64,000 nt of DNA from BS150m-G50 sp964501185 [NCBI: uncultured Bacteroidia bacterium] (GCA_964501185.1 CAZCRT010000007.1:1-64000); one strand, 5' to 3'; counted from the stretch's first letter, positions 1-8,902 are shown. Notes: generated by a model not told the origin, from the sequence alone. Translations and numbers: made by a program.

Positions 1-2
1 CT

Positions 3-305
3 TTTTTTATGGCCATTCTGGTGGTCCTGCCGAGGACCAGAACTGTTGAATTCAGGCGTCCGGAAGAGATGCCTAATCCACTCTTCTTCGGGTTTTTCGC
101 TTCCCTGCCGGAAGCTACGTATGTTGACTATATGCTCGAGACTCTGGTCGATAACTCCTCTGCCAGGGCGCTGCTGCTGAAGGATATCTACCAGATCGGG
201 GTTGTGCTCAAAAAGAAGTATCGTCTGCTGCGCTACAGCTATATCCTGCTTGCCCTGGGTGCACTGCTCTCAGTGATTATTTTCGGGATCAAACTGGTGG
301 TCTAG
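3..305 (+). CDS. Pycsar-effector-like membrane protein (DUF5706), C-terminal part
   Basis: This is the 3' end of a gene that starts left of the window: the frame is open back to the first bases and has no ribosome binding site before the ATG at 9. About 101 codons are visible. They read as the tail of a transmembrane segment, then an NPLFFG motif, a DYMLETL stretch, a DIYQIGVVLKKKYRLLR helix and a final hydrophobic segment (about residues 78-96). This order is that of the Pycsar effector membrane domain (PycTM, DUF5706), in which cyclic pyrimidine nucleotides made by a partner cyclase trigger membrane damage during phage infection. Many homologues carry an N-terminal HD domain, which cannot be checked here. 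No cyclase gene lies in the window. Its last 17 bases overlap the 3' end of the convergent tag gene. The family call rests on remembered motifs, not a search. Confidence 0.6.
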   Translation, partial: FFMAILVVLPRTRTVEFRRPEEMPNPLFFGFFASLPEATYVDYMLETLVDNSSARALLLKDIYQIGVVLKKKYRLLRYSYILLALGALLSVIIFGIKLVV

Positions 306-867
306 GGTTGAGCTCCCGGTACCGAAAACAGTCCATGGTGTGATCATTCACCATACCGACCGATTGCATAAATGCATAGCAGATAGTGGGACCGACAAAG
401 TTAAATCCCCGTCGCTTTAGATCCCTGCTCATTAATTTTGATTGCTCAGTCTCTGCCGACAGTTCACTCATGGATGACCAGCTGTTTTGCATTGTGGTTC
501 CATCAACATATTTCCAGAGGAATGAACTGAGTGAGCCGAATTCTTCCTGCAGCTGTAGAACACCACGCGCATTCTTGATGGCAGATTCTATTTTGAGCCT
601 GTTACGCACAATCCCGGCATCAGCGAGTAGCCGGTTGATATCAGATTCTCCATAGCGGGCAATCACCACAGGATCGAAATTGTGGAAAGCCTTCCGGTAG
701 TTCTCCTGCTTCTTCAGAATTGTCAACCAGCTCAGGCCAGCCTGTGCCCCTTCCAGAATCAGCATTTCAAATAGTTGTCGATCGTCATAGACCGGGACAC
801 CCCAGACTTCGTCGTGATATGAGATGTAGAGTGGATCACTGCCAGCCCATTCGCATCTGTTTTTCAC
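289..867 (-). CDS. tag: DNA-3-methyladenine glycosylase I
   Basis: A 192-residue protein that removes 3-methyladenine from alkylated DNA in base excision repair. It aligns by eye along its whole length with E. coli Tag: an N-terminal RCEW, YHDEVWGVP, then EGAQAGLSWLTILKKQENYR, a KRRGFNFVGPTICYAFMQ block and the terminal VNDHTMDC. The four zinc ligands expected in Tag are present (Cys5, His18, and the His and Cys of NDHTMDC). The start is GTG at 867, preceded by GGAGGT at a good distance. The gene stands alone on the minus strand. Its end overlaps the preceding convergent gene by 17 bases, so no separate terminator fits between them. Confidence 0.95.
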   Translation of the reverse strand: MKNRCEWAGSDPLYISYHDEVWGVPVYDDRQLFEMLILEGAQAGLSWLTILKKQENYRKAFHNFDPVVIARYGESDINRLLADAGIVRNRLKIESAIKNARGVLQLQEEFGSLSSFLWKYVDGTTMQNSWSSMSELSAETEQSKLMSRDLKRRGFNFVGPTICYAFMQSVGMVNDHTMDCFRYRELNPRPPV

Positions 868-1191
868 AGCAACCTCCAGCCATTGTCAACATGAATTGTC
901 GTCTACAGTTTATGAAAACACTCGTCTTTAACACGGAAAATTCTGATTCTTATCATTAGCGATTCCCGAAGTGAGCCAGTTTTGTAATCAGTTATCAATG
1001 AATCGCTTAAAAGTGTTTCCTGTAATAAGAGGAGCTGGTAGGAAACCAGTAGTATCGTTCCGGTTAGTTCATTCTTGACCTGCAATATTGAGTTGCAAGA
1101 AACGGGAAACACTATAAAACATCTGTAGTGCGGGCCCCGGTTTCCAATATGTCCGGCCAGATCATTATTCGAAATAACCTGCGAGGTGAAT
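868..1191. other. Intergenic region between divergent genes
   Basis: About 320 bases between the divergent tag and M48 protease genes. No convincing gene, hairpin or repeat was found. A TTGCAA (1093-1098) followed by TATAAA (1113-1118) resembles a promoter for the protease gene, but the 14-base spacer is too short to be trusted. A 99-codon open frame on the minus strand has no recognisable family or ribosome binding site. Confidence 0.5.
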
Positions 1192-2040
1192 ATGCGGTCC
1201 AACAGTTACAGTTACATCACTATCACGCTTCTGTTTTTCATATTGCAGTCCTGTGCTACAGTGCCGCTGACCGGCCGCCGTCAGCTGGACCTGATTCCCG
1301 ATGCATCTATGCTATCAATGAGCTTCCAGCAGTATGATCAGTTTCTCGCGGAGCATCCGCTGAGCAAGGACGGGGTAGCCACTAAGATGGTACTGCGGGT
1401 CGGAGATAGAATTCAGAAAGCTGTTGAGCAGTATTTCGACGATCATAATCTCTCAGGAGAACTGGTCGGCTACGAGTGGGAATTCAACCTGGTGGAAGAC
1501 GAGACACCTAACGCCTGGTGTATGCCCGGCGGGAAGGTTGTGATCTACACCGGTATTCTGCCGATCACTGAGAACGAGGCGGGACTGGCTGTAGTTATGG
1601 GGCACGAGATCGCCCATGCGATCGCCCGGCATGGCAACGAACGAATGAGTCAGGGCCTCGTGGCACAGACCGGTGGTATGTTACTGATGAAGTCACTGGA
1701 GGAAAAACCGGAACAGACACAGGCTCTCTGGATGACTGCTTTCGGTCTTGGGTCACAGGTGGGAGTCATGTTACCGTTCAGCCGCCTGCATGAGAGTGAA
1801 GCAGATCACCTCGGATTGATTTTTATGGCAATGGCAGGTTACAACCCGCAGGAAGCAGCCCTCTTCTGGCAACGGATGCAGGAGATGAAGGGTGGAGCTG
1901 CGCCTCCGGAGTTCCTCAGCACTCACCCGGCAGATGAAACCCGTATTGAGCAGATTGAGAAGCTGATGCCGATGGCGATGGAGCATTACCAGAAATCGCA
2001 GGCTGGTGGTTCCGGAAAGCCCCCGGTAACAACACCCTGA
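1192..2040 (+). CDS. M48-family metalloprotease lipoprotein
   Basis: A 282-residue zinc peptidase of the M48 family (BepA/LoiP/YfgC-like), which degrades or helps fold outer-membrane proteins at the envelope. The N-terminus is a lipoprotein signal peptide ending in LQSC. The catalytic site is HEIAHAIARH (HExxH type), and the third zinc ligand is the Glu of ESEADHLG. ATG 1192 is chosen because GAGG sits five bases upstream; a GTG two codons earlier lies inside that motif. Length and layout fit the compact periplasmic M48 proteases that lack TPR repeats. The next gene follows after 49 bases on the same strand, but no functional link to it is evident. Confidence 0.9.
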   Translation: MRSNSYSYITITLLFFILQSCATVPLTGRRQLDLIPDASMLSMSFQQYDQFLAEHPLSKDGVATKMVLRVGDRIQKAVEQYFDDHNLSGELVGYEWEFNLVEDETPNAWCMPGGKVVIYTGILPITENEAGLAVVMGHEIAHAIARHGNERMSQGLVAQTGGMLLMKSLEEKPEQTQALWMTAFGLGSQVGVMLPFSRLHESEADHLGLIFMAMAGYNPQEAALFWQRMQEMKGGAAPPEFLSTHPADETRIEQIEKLMPMAMEHYQKSQAGGSGKPPVTTP

Positions 2041-2089
2041 GTACGCTGTTGCTTTTGTAAAAACCGGGACGAAAAGTAGAGATCAACTG

Positions 2090-3463
2090 ATGACTTTTCC
2101 AGGGAACTTTGTATGGGGAGCCGCAGCTGCCAGCTACCAGATAGAGGGGGCAACATCTGAGGATGGCAAGGGGTTATCCATCTGGGATATGATGTGTCGG
2201 AAACCGGGAGCTGTCTGGTCCGGAAACACCGGTGATACTGCTTGTGATCACTACCATCGATACTCAGACGATGCGCGTATGATGGGCGAGATTGGACTGC
2301 AGGCATACCGCTTGTCGATTTCCTGGCCAAGAGTGCTGCCTGATGGCATCGGCCAGGTGAATAGCCGGGGACTAGCGTTTTACGATCGCCTGATCGATGC
2401 ACTGCTGGAAAACAGTGTTGATCCCTGGGTAACACTGTTCCACTGGGATTATCCTTACACTCTCTATCAAAAGGGTGGCTGGCTCAACCGTGACAGTTCG
2501 GATTGGTTTGCGGAATACACACGAGTGATCGTCGATAAGCTCTCCGACCGGGTAACCCGTTGGATGACACTGAACGAACCTCAATGCTTTATCGGTTATG
2601 GTCACCAGACAGGTGAGGATGCCCCGGGTCTACAGCTGGGCTTTTCGGAAGTCCTGGCGGCAGCTCACAATTCTCTGCTGGCACATGGTAAAGCAGTGCA
2701 GGTAATACGTGCCAGTGCCGGATTAACACCGCTCATCGGAGCTGCTCCGGTTGGAGTTGTCAAACTCCCGGCCAGCAACAGTACGAAAGATATCGAAGCG
2801 GCACGCAACTCTACTTTTGCCATTACAGCCAGGGATTGCTGGAACAACAGCTGGTTTGCCGATCCAATGATTCTTGGCAACTATCCTGATGACGGCCTTG
2901 AGCTCTTCCAGCGTGAGCTGCCTGACATTCAGGCTGGCGATATGGATACAATCTGCCAACAACTTGATTTTTATGGCGCAAACATATACAAGGGTGAAAC
3001 AGTTCAGCCCGGGGATGATGCTACTATCACCGTGCCAGCTTCCTCAGACGGTCCACCACTGACTACAATGGAGTGGGAAGTTACACCATCTGCCCTCTAC
3101 TGGGGACCACTTTTCCTCTACGAACGATACCGGCTTCCCATCGTTGTAACCGAGAACGGTATGTCCAATACCGACTGGGTACAGGTTGATGGCAAGGTGC
3201 ATGATTCCCAGCGTATTGATTTTCACACCCGCTACCTGAGGGAGTATCAGCGGGCGATAGAGGATGGTGTTAAAGCCGAAGGCTATTTTCTGTGGTCAAT
3301 TATGGATAATTTCGAATGGGCGCACGGATATAAACGACGCTTCGGCATCGTGCATGTTGATTATGCAACCGGTAAGCGTGTACTCAAGGATTCAGCCTAC
3401 TGGTACAAAGAGGTAATCGACAGTAATGGACAAAATCTGCTCAATTCCATCCATACATCTTGA
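2090..3463 (+). CDS. GH1-family beta-glucosidase
   Basis: A 457-residue glycoside hydrolase of family 1, cleaving terminal beta-glucosides (or beta-galactosides or fucosides) with retention. It begins with the typical FVWGAAAASYQIEGA and has TLNEP with the acid/base Glu163 and TENG with the nucleophile Glu355. The C-terminal WSIMDNFEWAHGY substrate-site loop is intact. No signal peptide is seen, so it should act in the cytoplasm on imported disaccharides. Length equals the family norm. No transporter or sugar regulator is adjacent. The stop codon lies inside the -35 element of the following riboflavin promoter. Confidence 0.93.
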   Translation: MTFPGNFVWGAAAASYQIEGATSEDGKGLSIWDMMCRKPGAVWSGNTGDTACDHYHRYSDDARMMGEIGLQAYRLSISWPRVLPDGIGQVNSRGLAFYDRLIDALLENSVDPWVTLFHWDYPYTLYQKGGWLNRDSSDWFAEYTRVIVDKLSDRVTRWMTLNEPQCFIGYGHQTGEDAPGLQLGFSEVLAAAHNSLLAHGKAVQVIRASAGLTPLIGAAPVGVVKLPASNSTKDIEAARNSTFAITARDCWNNSWFADPMILGNYPDDGLELFQRELPDIQAGDMDTICQQLDFYGANIYKGETVQPGDDATITVPASSDGPPLTTMEWEVTPSALYWGPLFLYERYRLPIVVTENGMSNTDWVQVDGKVHDSQRIDFHTRYLREYQRAIEDGVKAEGYFLWSIMDNFEWAHGYKRRFGIVHVDYATGKRVLKDSAYWYKEVIDSNGQNLLNSIHTS

Positions 3464-3488
3464 CAAAGCTCCATTGCTGAAGTAAACT
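3460..3488 (+). promoter_or_regulatory. Sigma-70-type promoter of the riboflavin operon
   Basis: TTGACA at 3460-3465, a 17-base spacer and TAAACT at 3483-3488. The start site predicted from this spacing is about 3495, which is exactly the first base of the riboswitch P1 stem. The agreement of two independent predictions supports both. The -35 box overlaps the stop codon of the upstream glucosidase gene. Confidence 0.75.
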
Positions 3489-3494
3489 TAGATA

Positions 3495-3725
3495 CTGCTT
3501 CGGGGATGGGTGAAATTCCCTGCCGGCGGTGAGAGGGAGAAATCCCTTAAGTCCGCGAGTTCCGTTGAAGCAACGGAATTGAACCGGTGAGAATCCGGTA
3601 CCGACGGTAAGAGTCCGGATGGGAGAGGCAGCACTACCAATAACGGTATCTCTACTCCGCCTTCCAGACCGGAGTATCTCTCCCCCACAAAATATCCCCG
3701 AAGATAATTCTACCGGAGTCAGTCC
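3495..3725 (+). ncRNA. FMN riboswitch (RFN element) and expression platform
   Basis: The conserved RFN blocks are visible: GGGTGAAATTCCC followed by the GCCGGCGGT core, AGTCCGCGAG, CCGGTGAGAATCCGG and CCGACGGTAAGAGTCCGGATGGGAGAG. P1 is formed by CTGCTTC (3495-3501) and GAGGCAG (3625-3631). FMN binding should shut the operon off. Downstream the leader has no terminator T-run, so control is probably at translation start. ACTCCG at 3654-3659 can pair with CGGAGT at 3670-3675 or with the same CGGAGT at 3714-3719, which contains the ribD Shine-Dalgarno. CCCCGAAG (3696-3703) and CTCTCCC (3678-3684) are complementary to the two aptamer edges, CTTCGGGG (3498-3505) and GGGAGAG (3621-3627). Confidence 0.95.
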
Positions 3726-4868
3726 ATGTCCTTTTCCGCTGTGGAAAAGCAGGCTATGCATATCGCTCTGCAGCAGGCTGTGCAGGGGCGGGGTAGTGTC
3801 CATCCCAATCCGATGGTCGGTGCAGTATTACTGCGCGATGAGCAGATTGTCGGACAGGCTTTTCATTCTGCTTACGGTGAACCGCATGCAGAAGCGCAAC
3901 TGTTGCACTCCCTTCCTGTTGAGCAGACCAGAGGGAGTACTCTGGTTGTGAATCTGGAGCCCTGCAATCATCTGGGGCAGACGCCACCCTGTACGAAGCT
4001 GATTGTTGAACGGGAGGTGGTACGTGTAGTGATAGCCACCCGGGACCCCAACCAGCAGGTTGAAGGTGGTGGGGTCGCTTTTCTCCGTCAACATGGAGTG
4101 GAAGTGGAATGCGGCCTGCTGGCGGAAGAGGCAGCACATTTGAACCGTGGTTTCCTGACCCGTCATCTGCTGGATCGTCCCCAGGTAACAGTGAAAATCG
4201 CCCGCACCATCGATGATTGTATCACACCTGCCGGTGCAAGCAGCGGCAGAATTACCGGCGAAGAAGCCCGGCGTGATACACACACTCTACGAATTGAACA
4301 TGATGCTATCCTGGTCGGTGTTGACACTATTCTCAATGATGACCCGCAGTTGAATGTGAGACATGATGGAAATGATATTTCTGCCTTGACTCCAGTCAAA
4401 ATCGTGCTGGATCAACGGTTGCGAATAACGGAAACGGCAACAGTTGTCAAACAGGCAAGGCAGGAGCCGCTCTGGGTGTTGACAACTCAGGACGTGATAC
4501 ATTCTGAAAAGGCCGGGCAGCTGCGCAGGCTGGGGGTGGAACTCTTCCCGATAGACATTGAAGATAATCTGCTCAATCCTCAGGCAGTTCTGGCACTGCT
4601 GCTGGCACGAGGTATAAACTCTGTGCTGGTTGAGGGAGGTGCCCGGGTGCATCACACTTTTGTTAATGCCGGGCTGTTCGATGAGCTGATCGTGTATACC
4701 GCGCCCTGGATGGCTGGCGATGGATTGCGGTTGCACAGGTTAAACAGCAGGATAGATCTGGAATTATTGCACCACAGTCAGCTGGGCAGCGATACCCGGA
4801 CTGTGTACAGCCTGCCGGAAATCAATAAGCACTGGCGGGAGTTCATAGAGGCTACCTGTCCGGAGTAG
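3726..4868 (+). CDS. ribD: Bifunctional riboflavin deaminase/reductase RibD
   Basis: A 380-residue enzyme for steps two and three of riboflavin synthesis: deamination of the pyrimidine from GTP cyclohydrolase II, then NADPH-dependent reduction of the ribose side chain. The N-terminal deaminase domain (about 1-145) has HPNPMVGAV, PHAEAQ with the zinc His and catalytic Glu, and EPCNHLGQTPPC with the two zinc Cys. The reductase domain (about 150-370) has VDTILNDDPQLNVR and the VEGGARV loop. It is the first gene of the FMN-riboswitch operon; GGAG at 3715-3718 is its ribosome binding site and the likely target of the switch. Length is typical. Confidence 0.96.
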   Translation: MSFSAVEKQAMHIALQQAVQGRGSVHPNPMVGAVLLRDEQIVGQAFHSAYGEPHAEAQLLHSLPVEQTRGSTLVVNLEPCNHLGQTPPCTKLIVEREVVRVVIATRDPNQQVEGGGVAFLRQHGVEVECGLLAEEAAHLNRGFLTRHLLDRPQVTVKIARTIDDCITPAGASSGRITGEEARRDTHTLRIEHDAILVGVDTILNDDPQLNVRHDGNDISALTPVKIVLDQRLRITETATVVKQARQEPLWVLTTQDVIHSEKAGQLRRLGVELFPIDIEDNLLNPQAVLALLLARGINSVLVEGGARVHHTFVNAGLFDELIVYTAPWMAGDGLRLHRLNSRIDLELLHHSQLGSDTRTVYSLPEINKHWREFIEATCPE

Positions 4869-4950
4869 ATATGGCAGGCAGGTGTCCCTAATGCCATGGA
4901 CAGGCATAACAATAATGGAAAATCTTAATGTCGCCAGGACAGGAGGAGTG

Positions 4951-5547
4951 ATGTTTACCGGTTTGATTGAAGAGATTGGAACGGTCACATCCAGGTCCGG
5001 ATCTGCCACTGGCGCTGAGTTTACTGTTTCCTCCAGTCTGGTGCTTGAGGATATGGCCATTGGTGACTCGATCGCTGTCAACGGTGTCTGCCTGACTGTT
5101 ACCCGACTGGAAAAGGAAACTTTCAGTGCTCAGGCTGTCGGGGAAACGCTGAGTAAGTCAAACCTGAACCGGTTGCAGTACGGCAGCAGGGTGAATCTTG
5201 AACGGGCACTGTTGCCAACCACCCGGCTGGGCGGGCACATTGTCCAGGGTCATGTAGATTGTTCCGGGCGGCTGCTGGAGCGTGTCCAACGGGATCTGGG
5301 GCAGGAACTGGTTATAGAGTTACCGATGCAGTTCAGCCGTTTTGCTGCCCCGACCGGTTCAATCACAGTGGAAGGTGTAAGCCTGACAATAGCCGCCAGC
5401 CATAGTAACCAGATCCGCGTAGCGGTTATTCCACATACCGCGGCACAGACAACTCTGGGTGAACTGAAGATTGGTCAGGCAGTCAATCTGGAAATGGATG
5501 TACTGGCCAAGTATGCTGCCCGCCTGCTGGAGGGTGGGAGCGATTGA
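4951..5547 (+). CDS. ribE: Riboflavin synthase, alpha subunit
   Basis: A 198-residue protein that dismutates two 6,7-dimethyl-8-ribityllumazine molecules into riboflavin and the RibD product. It has the internal duplication of the family: an N-terminal lumazine-binding barrel starting MFTGLIEEIG with SIAVNGVCLTV, and a second barrel with GHIVQGHVD and GSITVEGVSLT. ATG 4951 is chosen because AGGAGGAG lies directly upstream and because the family begins MFTG; an in-frame start 69 bases earlier has no such support. It sits 82 bases after ribD in the operon. Confidence 0.95.
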   Translation: MFTGLIEEIGTVTSRSGSATGAEFTVSSSLVLEDMAIGDSIAVNGVCLTVTRLEKETFSAQAVGETLSKSNLNRLQYGSRVNLERALLPTTRLGGHIVQGHVDCSGRLLERVQRDLGQELVIELPMQFSRFAAPTGSITVEGVSLTIAASHSNQIRVAVIPHTAAQTTLGELKIGQAVNLEMDVLAKYAARLLEGGSD

Positions 5548-5621
5548 GAACAGTGATGCAGGCTGTAACAGCTGCAGGTTCAGACACGATGATTATAATC
5601 TAGATACATGGAGAACTGACG

Positions 5622-6914
5622 ATGACTACTCAAATATCTGCTGACAGACCGGCAGGTGGAACTGAAGAACCCCTGTTTGATTCCATTGAGGCCGCTATTG
5701 CCGCAATCAGCCGCGGTGAGATCATTATCGTCTGTGATGACGAGAACAGGGAAAACGAAGGGGATTTCATCTTTGCCGCCGATAAGAGTACGCCGGAAAA
5801 GGTCAATTTTCTGGCTATGTATGGCCGTGGTATAATCTGCCAGTCGTTGACAGGTGAGCGTACAGAAGCGTTGGAGCTGCCCTTGATGGTCGCTCACAAT
5901 ACCGCCCTGCACGAAACCCCATTCACGGTCAGCATCGACGCGCTCGGTGTCACCAGTACCGGTATCTCAGCCGCAGACCGCTCTGCCACCATACTTAAAG
6001 CTGTCGATCCGGAAACCACTTCCCGCGAACTTGCGCGCCCCGGGCATATCTTTCCGTTGCGAGCCGCAGAAGGTGGTGTGCTCAGACGGGCCGGGCACAC
6101 TGAGGCGGCACTTGATCTGGCAGTGCTGGCCGGCAGCCTGCCCTCCGGAGTCCTCTGCGAAATTATGAACGATGATGGTACGATGGCACGGGTCCCGGAG
6201 CTTTTTAAGATCAAACAAAGGTTCGGGCTGAAGATGATTACCATCCGTGACCTGATCGAATACCGTCAGCGTCATGAAAAACTGGTCGAGAAAACAGTCG
6301 AATTGCGCCTACCTACCAGACTGGGATCTTTTCGCCTGGCCCATTTCACCAACGCGATTGATAATCAGGACCATGTTGCCCTGGTCAAGGGAGATCTTTC
6401 CGGGCAGGAACCGGTTCTGGTGCGGGTTCATTCAGAATGTATGACCGGTGACATCTTTCATTCGCTGCGTTGTGACTGTGGAGAGCAATTGGATGCTGCA
6501 CTTGCCATGATTGAAAAGGAGGGCCGGGGTGTTGTGCTTTACATGCGTCAGGAGGGTCGGGGGATCGGTCTCCAGAATAAGCTGAAAGCATACAACCTGC
6601 AGGACGAGGGTGCGGACACCGTCGAAGCAAATGAACAACTGGGATTTGATGCTGACCTGCGTGACTATGGCCTGGGAGCGCAGATGCTCAAAGAACTGGG
6701 TGTGACCAGGATGCGTCTGCTGACCAACAACCCCCGCAAGATTGTAGGGCTGGCTGGATTTGGACTCGAAGTTGTGGAACGGGTACCGCTCGTTATGGAG
6801 CACACAGAGCACAACGTCCGCTACCTGGAAACCAAACGCACTCGTCTGGGGCATCTGTTTGATCCGTTACAGAAGGATGCGGGAGTTACAGATCAGGAGC
6901 AGCGTACAGAGTAG
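5622..6914 (+). CDS. ribBA: Bifunctional DHBP synthase / GTP cyclohydrolase II
   Basis: A 430-residue fusion making both riboflavin precursors. The N-terminal domain (about 20-225) is 3,4-dihydroxy-2-butanone 4-phosphate synthase, with [11 protein letters not shown] and the [17 protein letters not shown] loop. The C-terminal domain (about 228-415) is GTP cyclohydrolase II, with zinc Cys residues in HSECMTGD and RCDCGEQ near residues 272-286, the RQEGRGIGL loop and TNNPRK. All catalytic blocks are intact, so both halves should work. It carries about 20 extra N-terminal residues before the family core. GGAG lies upstream of the ATG. Confidence 0.96.
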   Translation: MTTQISADRPAGGTEEPLFDSIEAAIAAISRGEIIIVCDDENRENEGDFIFAADKSTPEKVNFLAMYGRGIICQSLTGERTEALELPLMVAHNTALHETPFTVSIDALGVTSTGISAADRSATILKAVDPETTSRELARPGHIFPLRAAEGGVLRRAGHTEAALDLAVLAGSLPSGVLCEIMNDDGTMARVPELFKIKQRFGLKMITIRDLIEYRQRHEKLVEKTVELRLPTRLGSFRLAHFTNAIDNQDHVALVKGDLSGQEPVLVRVHSECMTGDIFHSLRCDCGEQLDAALAMIEKEGRGVVLYMRQEGRGIGLQNKLKAYNLQDEGADTVEANEQLGFDADLRDYGLGAQMLKELGVTRMRLLTNNPRKIVGLAGFGLEVVERVPLVMEHTEHNVRYLETKRTRLGHLFDPLQKDAGVTDQEQRTE

Positions 6915-6962
6915 AAATACAGGTATGACTCTTACTGTTCTTTGTTTTTTAAACCGAGTGAT

Positions 6963-7025
6963 GTCATTCCCGCGCATCTCGAAATCTCTGAAGCGAAACC
7001 GTAGGTTTCGAAACGCGCGGGGATA
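6963..7025. repeat. Long intergenic hairpin related to the ATTCCCGC repeat
   Basis: Between ribBA and ribH. CCCGCGC (6969-6975) pairs with GCGCGGG (7015-7021), and TCGAAA (6979-6984) pairs with TTTCGA (7006-7011), giving a two-part stem. The 5' edge GTCATTCCCGCG is the same as the start of the REP-like elements at 53742 and 53950 (reversed). It could cause partial termination or stabilise the upstream message, since ribH needs higher amounts than the other enzymes. No T-run follows. Confidence 0.6.
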
Positions 7026-7076
7026 AAGTGTGGATGGTTATGTGAGAGATCTTAAATAGAGATGAAAGGAGCAATG

Positions 7077-7538
7077 ATGAAGGAATTCAACGGCCAGTTA
7101 TCTGCCCGGGGTAAAAAGTTCGGGATCGTACTCGCCCGTTTCAACGATGTAATCAGTTCCCGTCTGCTGACAGGGGCACTCGACTGTCTTGAGCGTCATG
7201 ATGCCGATGAGGAGAATATTGAGCTGGTACGGGTTCCGGGAGCATTCGAGATCCCGGTTGCCGCTGAGCAACTGGCTGCATCAGGGCGTTTTGATGCTGT
7301 CATCTGCCTGGGCACGGTGATTCGTGGTGCCACGCCGCACTTCAACTATATCGCTGCCGAAGTTACCAAAGGGATCGCTCAGGTCAGCCTGAACCATAAG
7401 CTGCCCGTTTCCTACGGTGTGATTACAGCTGACACTCAGGAGCAGGCATTGGAGCGGGCCGGTTCCAAAGCGGGTAACAAGGGGTGGGACGCCGCGATTT
7501 CTGCAATAGAAATGGCGGATCTTTTTTCACAGATGTAA
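7077..7538 (+). CDS. ribH: 6,7-dimethyl-8-ribityllumazine synthase
   Basis: A 153-residue subunit of the lumazine synthase shell, condensing the RibA-RibD pyrimidine with the RibB product. Recognisable are [43 protein letters not shown] with the catalytic His, and the C-terminal NKGWDAA. ATG 7077 is preferred because GGAG (7068-7071) is five bases upstream; ATG 7074 and ATG 7062 are in frame but poorly placed. It is the last gene of the riboflavin operon, separated from ribBA by a hairpin. A decayed copy of its last 40 bases lies just downstream. Confidence 0.95.
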   Translation: MKEFNGQLSARGKKFGIVLARFNDVISSRLLTGALDCLERHDADEENIELVRVPGAFEIPVAAEQLAASGRFDAVICLGTVIRGATPHFNYIAAEVTKGIAQVSLNHKLPVSYGVITADTQEQALERAGSKAGNKGWDAAISAIEMADLFSQM

Positions 7539-7592
7539 TCTTGCACTGAGCGCGTAACTATCGGGTGTATGCAGAAGTTTGCATGTGCGTAG

Positions 7593-7635
7593 GATTAGCG
7601 CAATCGGAATGGCTGATCTTTTCTCACAGATGTAG
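7593..7635 (+). pseudogene. Decayed duplicate of the ribH 3' end
   Basis: This stretch repeats the final part of ribH (7496-7538), with roughly four fifths of the positions the same, including ATGGC.GATCTTTT.TCACAGATGTA and the stop codon position. The two copies are about 97 bases apart. The spacer and the region up to 7761 show no other gene. It looks like the remnant of a local duplication or of slipped repair, not a functional frame. Confidence 0.6.
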
Positions 7636-7761
7636 TACGCCAGAGGCTGGCGACTGGTTTTATTTGACTATAGAATCACCTCCAAGTAGCTTTTATAGTT
7701 GCCTTGAGGATGAAAATAATGGAGATCCTGATACTCTGGTTTCAGGAATAAGGGGAGTGTA

Positions 7762-8796
7762 ATGAACGCGATTACCCCATTTGCAGGGGTTCTCCTGACA
7801 GCAGGACTGCTGTTTGCACAGGGAGAATTCAGCGGCCCGGTACTGATGGTGAATCCCGATGCCCGCCTGGTTGGAGCCGGTGGTGCAGGAGTGGCGCTGG
7901 CTGATGATATTTCAGCCCTCTATGTCAACCCGGCCGGACTTGGATTCCAGCAGACCGGTGAGTTCGCTGCCAATTACTCTAAAATGCTCCCGACTCTATA
8001 CGATCGGTTTGACTACCTGAGTATTGCCTGGAAGGGGCCGGTCAGGCGCACCGGTACTTATGGAGTAGCATTGTATCACTACAGTCTCGGTGGTGGTGAT
8101 ATTATGAACGACACAGGCCAGCTCCTCGGTTCATATAATTCCTCAGAAACAGTATTGAGTATCTCGCACGGACGCTGCTTCTCCAGCAGGCTGGGACTGG
8201 CAGGGGGTATCAGCACCAAACTGCTCTACAGCAACCTGGCCAGTGGTAACTTTGCTCCCGGTGTCACAGGTGATGGTAGTGCTTTTGCTTTCATGATTGA
8301 TATGGCGCTGCTGTGGCACACCCCTGCCGGCAGCGTGTTATCACCTCTTGATTTCGGCCTGACCATTGCCAATATCGGTACAAGACTCGATTACAGTGAC
8401 GGTGAGCATCGTGATCCCCTGCCGTTGGCACTACGGTTGGGTATCGCCTTAGAACTGGAACCGATGCAGGACCACGCTTTAGGATTCATGCTGGATTTTG
8501 AACGAATCATGACCCGGATTGAGCAGGGGGGAGATGCCGACATGGCGTTGGGCGGCTTCTTTCGTGCTTTTGGAGATGAGGAGTTCATACAGCAGATCAA
8601 CATGAAGCTGGGATCTGAATACGTTTTTCGCGGGATGTTTTTCGGACGTGCCGGAATAAATGTGAAACCGCTGGCTGAACGGGCAAGTTTCACTCTAGGT
8701 TTTGGTGTCCTGTACAACAACATCAGATTTGATTTCGCCGACGAAATTGGTGACCTCGATAATTCGCTGCGGCTGAGTGTAGCTTATCTGCTGTGA
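7762..8796 (+). CDS. PorV/PorQ-family outer membrane protein
   Basis: A 344-residue beta-barrel protein. It has a signal peptide (to about residue 20, ending LLFAQG), then NPDARLVGAGGAGVALADDISALYVNPAGL, which is the hallmark start of PorV/PorQ-type barrels. The rest alternates in short amphipathic strands with aromatic residues and ends in an aliphatic strand. PorV is the outer-membrane shuttle that receives T9SS cargo and hands it to the sortase. The position immediately before three proteins with T9SS sorting domains fits that role, but many paralogues of the family exist and this one may serve only its neighbours. GGGGAG precedes the ATG. Confidence 0.75.
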   Translation: MNAITPFAGVLLTAGLLFAQGEFSGPVLMVNPDARLVGAGGAGVALADDISALYVNPAGLGFQQTGEFAANYSKMLPTLYDRFDYLSIAWKGPVRRTGTYGVALYHYSLGGGDIMNDTGQLLGSYNSSETVLSISHGRCFSSRLGLAGGISTKLLYSNLASGNFAPGVTGDGSAFAFMIDMALLWHTPAGSVLSPLDFGLTIANIGTRLDYSDGEHRDPLPLALRLGIALELEPMQDHALGFMLDFERIMTRIEQGGDADMALGGFFRAFGDEEFIQQINMKLGSEYVFRGMFFGRAGINVKPLAERASFTLGFGVLYNNIRFDFADEIGDLDNSLRLSVAYLL

Positions 8797-8902
8797 TACT
8801 GCCCGGGCTGGATTATCCCTATCGTAATTTTACGCCCCGACGTAAGCGAAAAACAGCGGAAAATGTTTGTGAGTTTACCCTGTCGTATCCCCGGAGAATG
8901 AA

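Noticed and set aside
903-1202. Open frame of 99 codons on the minus strand between tag and the M48 gene
   Set aside because: No ribosome binding site, no recognisable family and it runs through the region where both flanking promoters are expected.
7565-7762. Open frame of 65 codons between ribH and the PorV-like gene
   Set aside because: It reads through the decayed ribH tail in a different frame and has no ribosome binding site.
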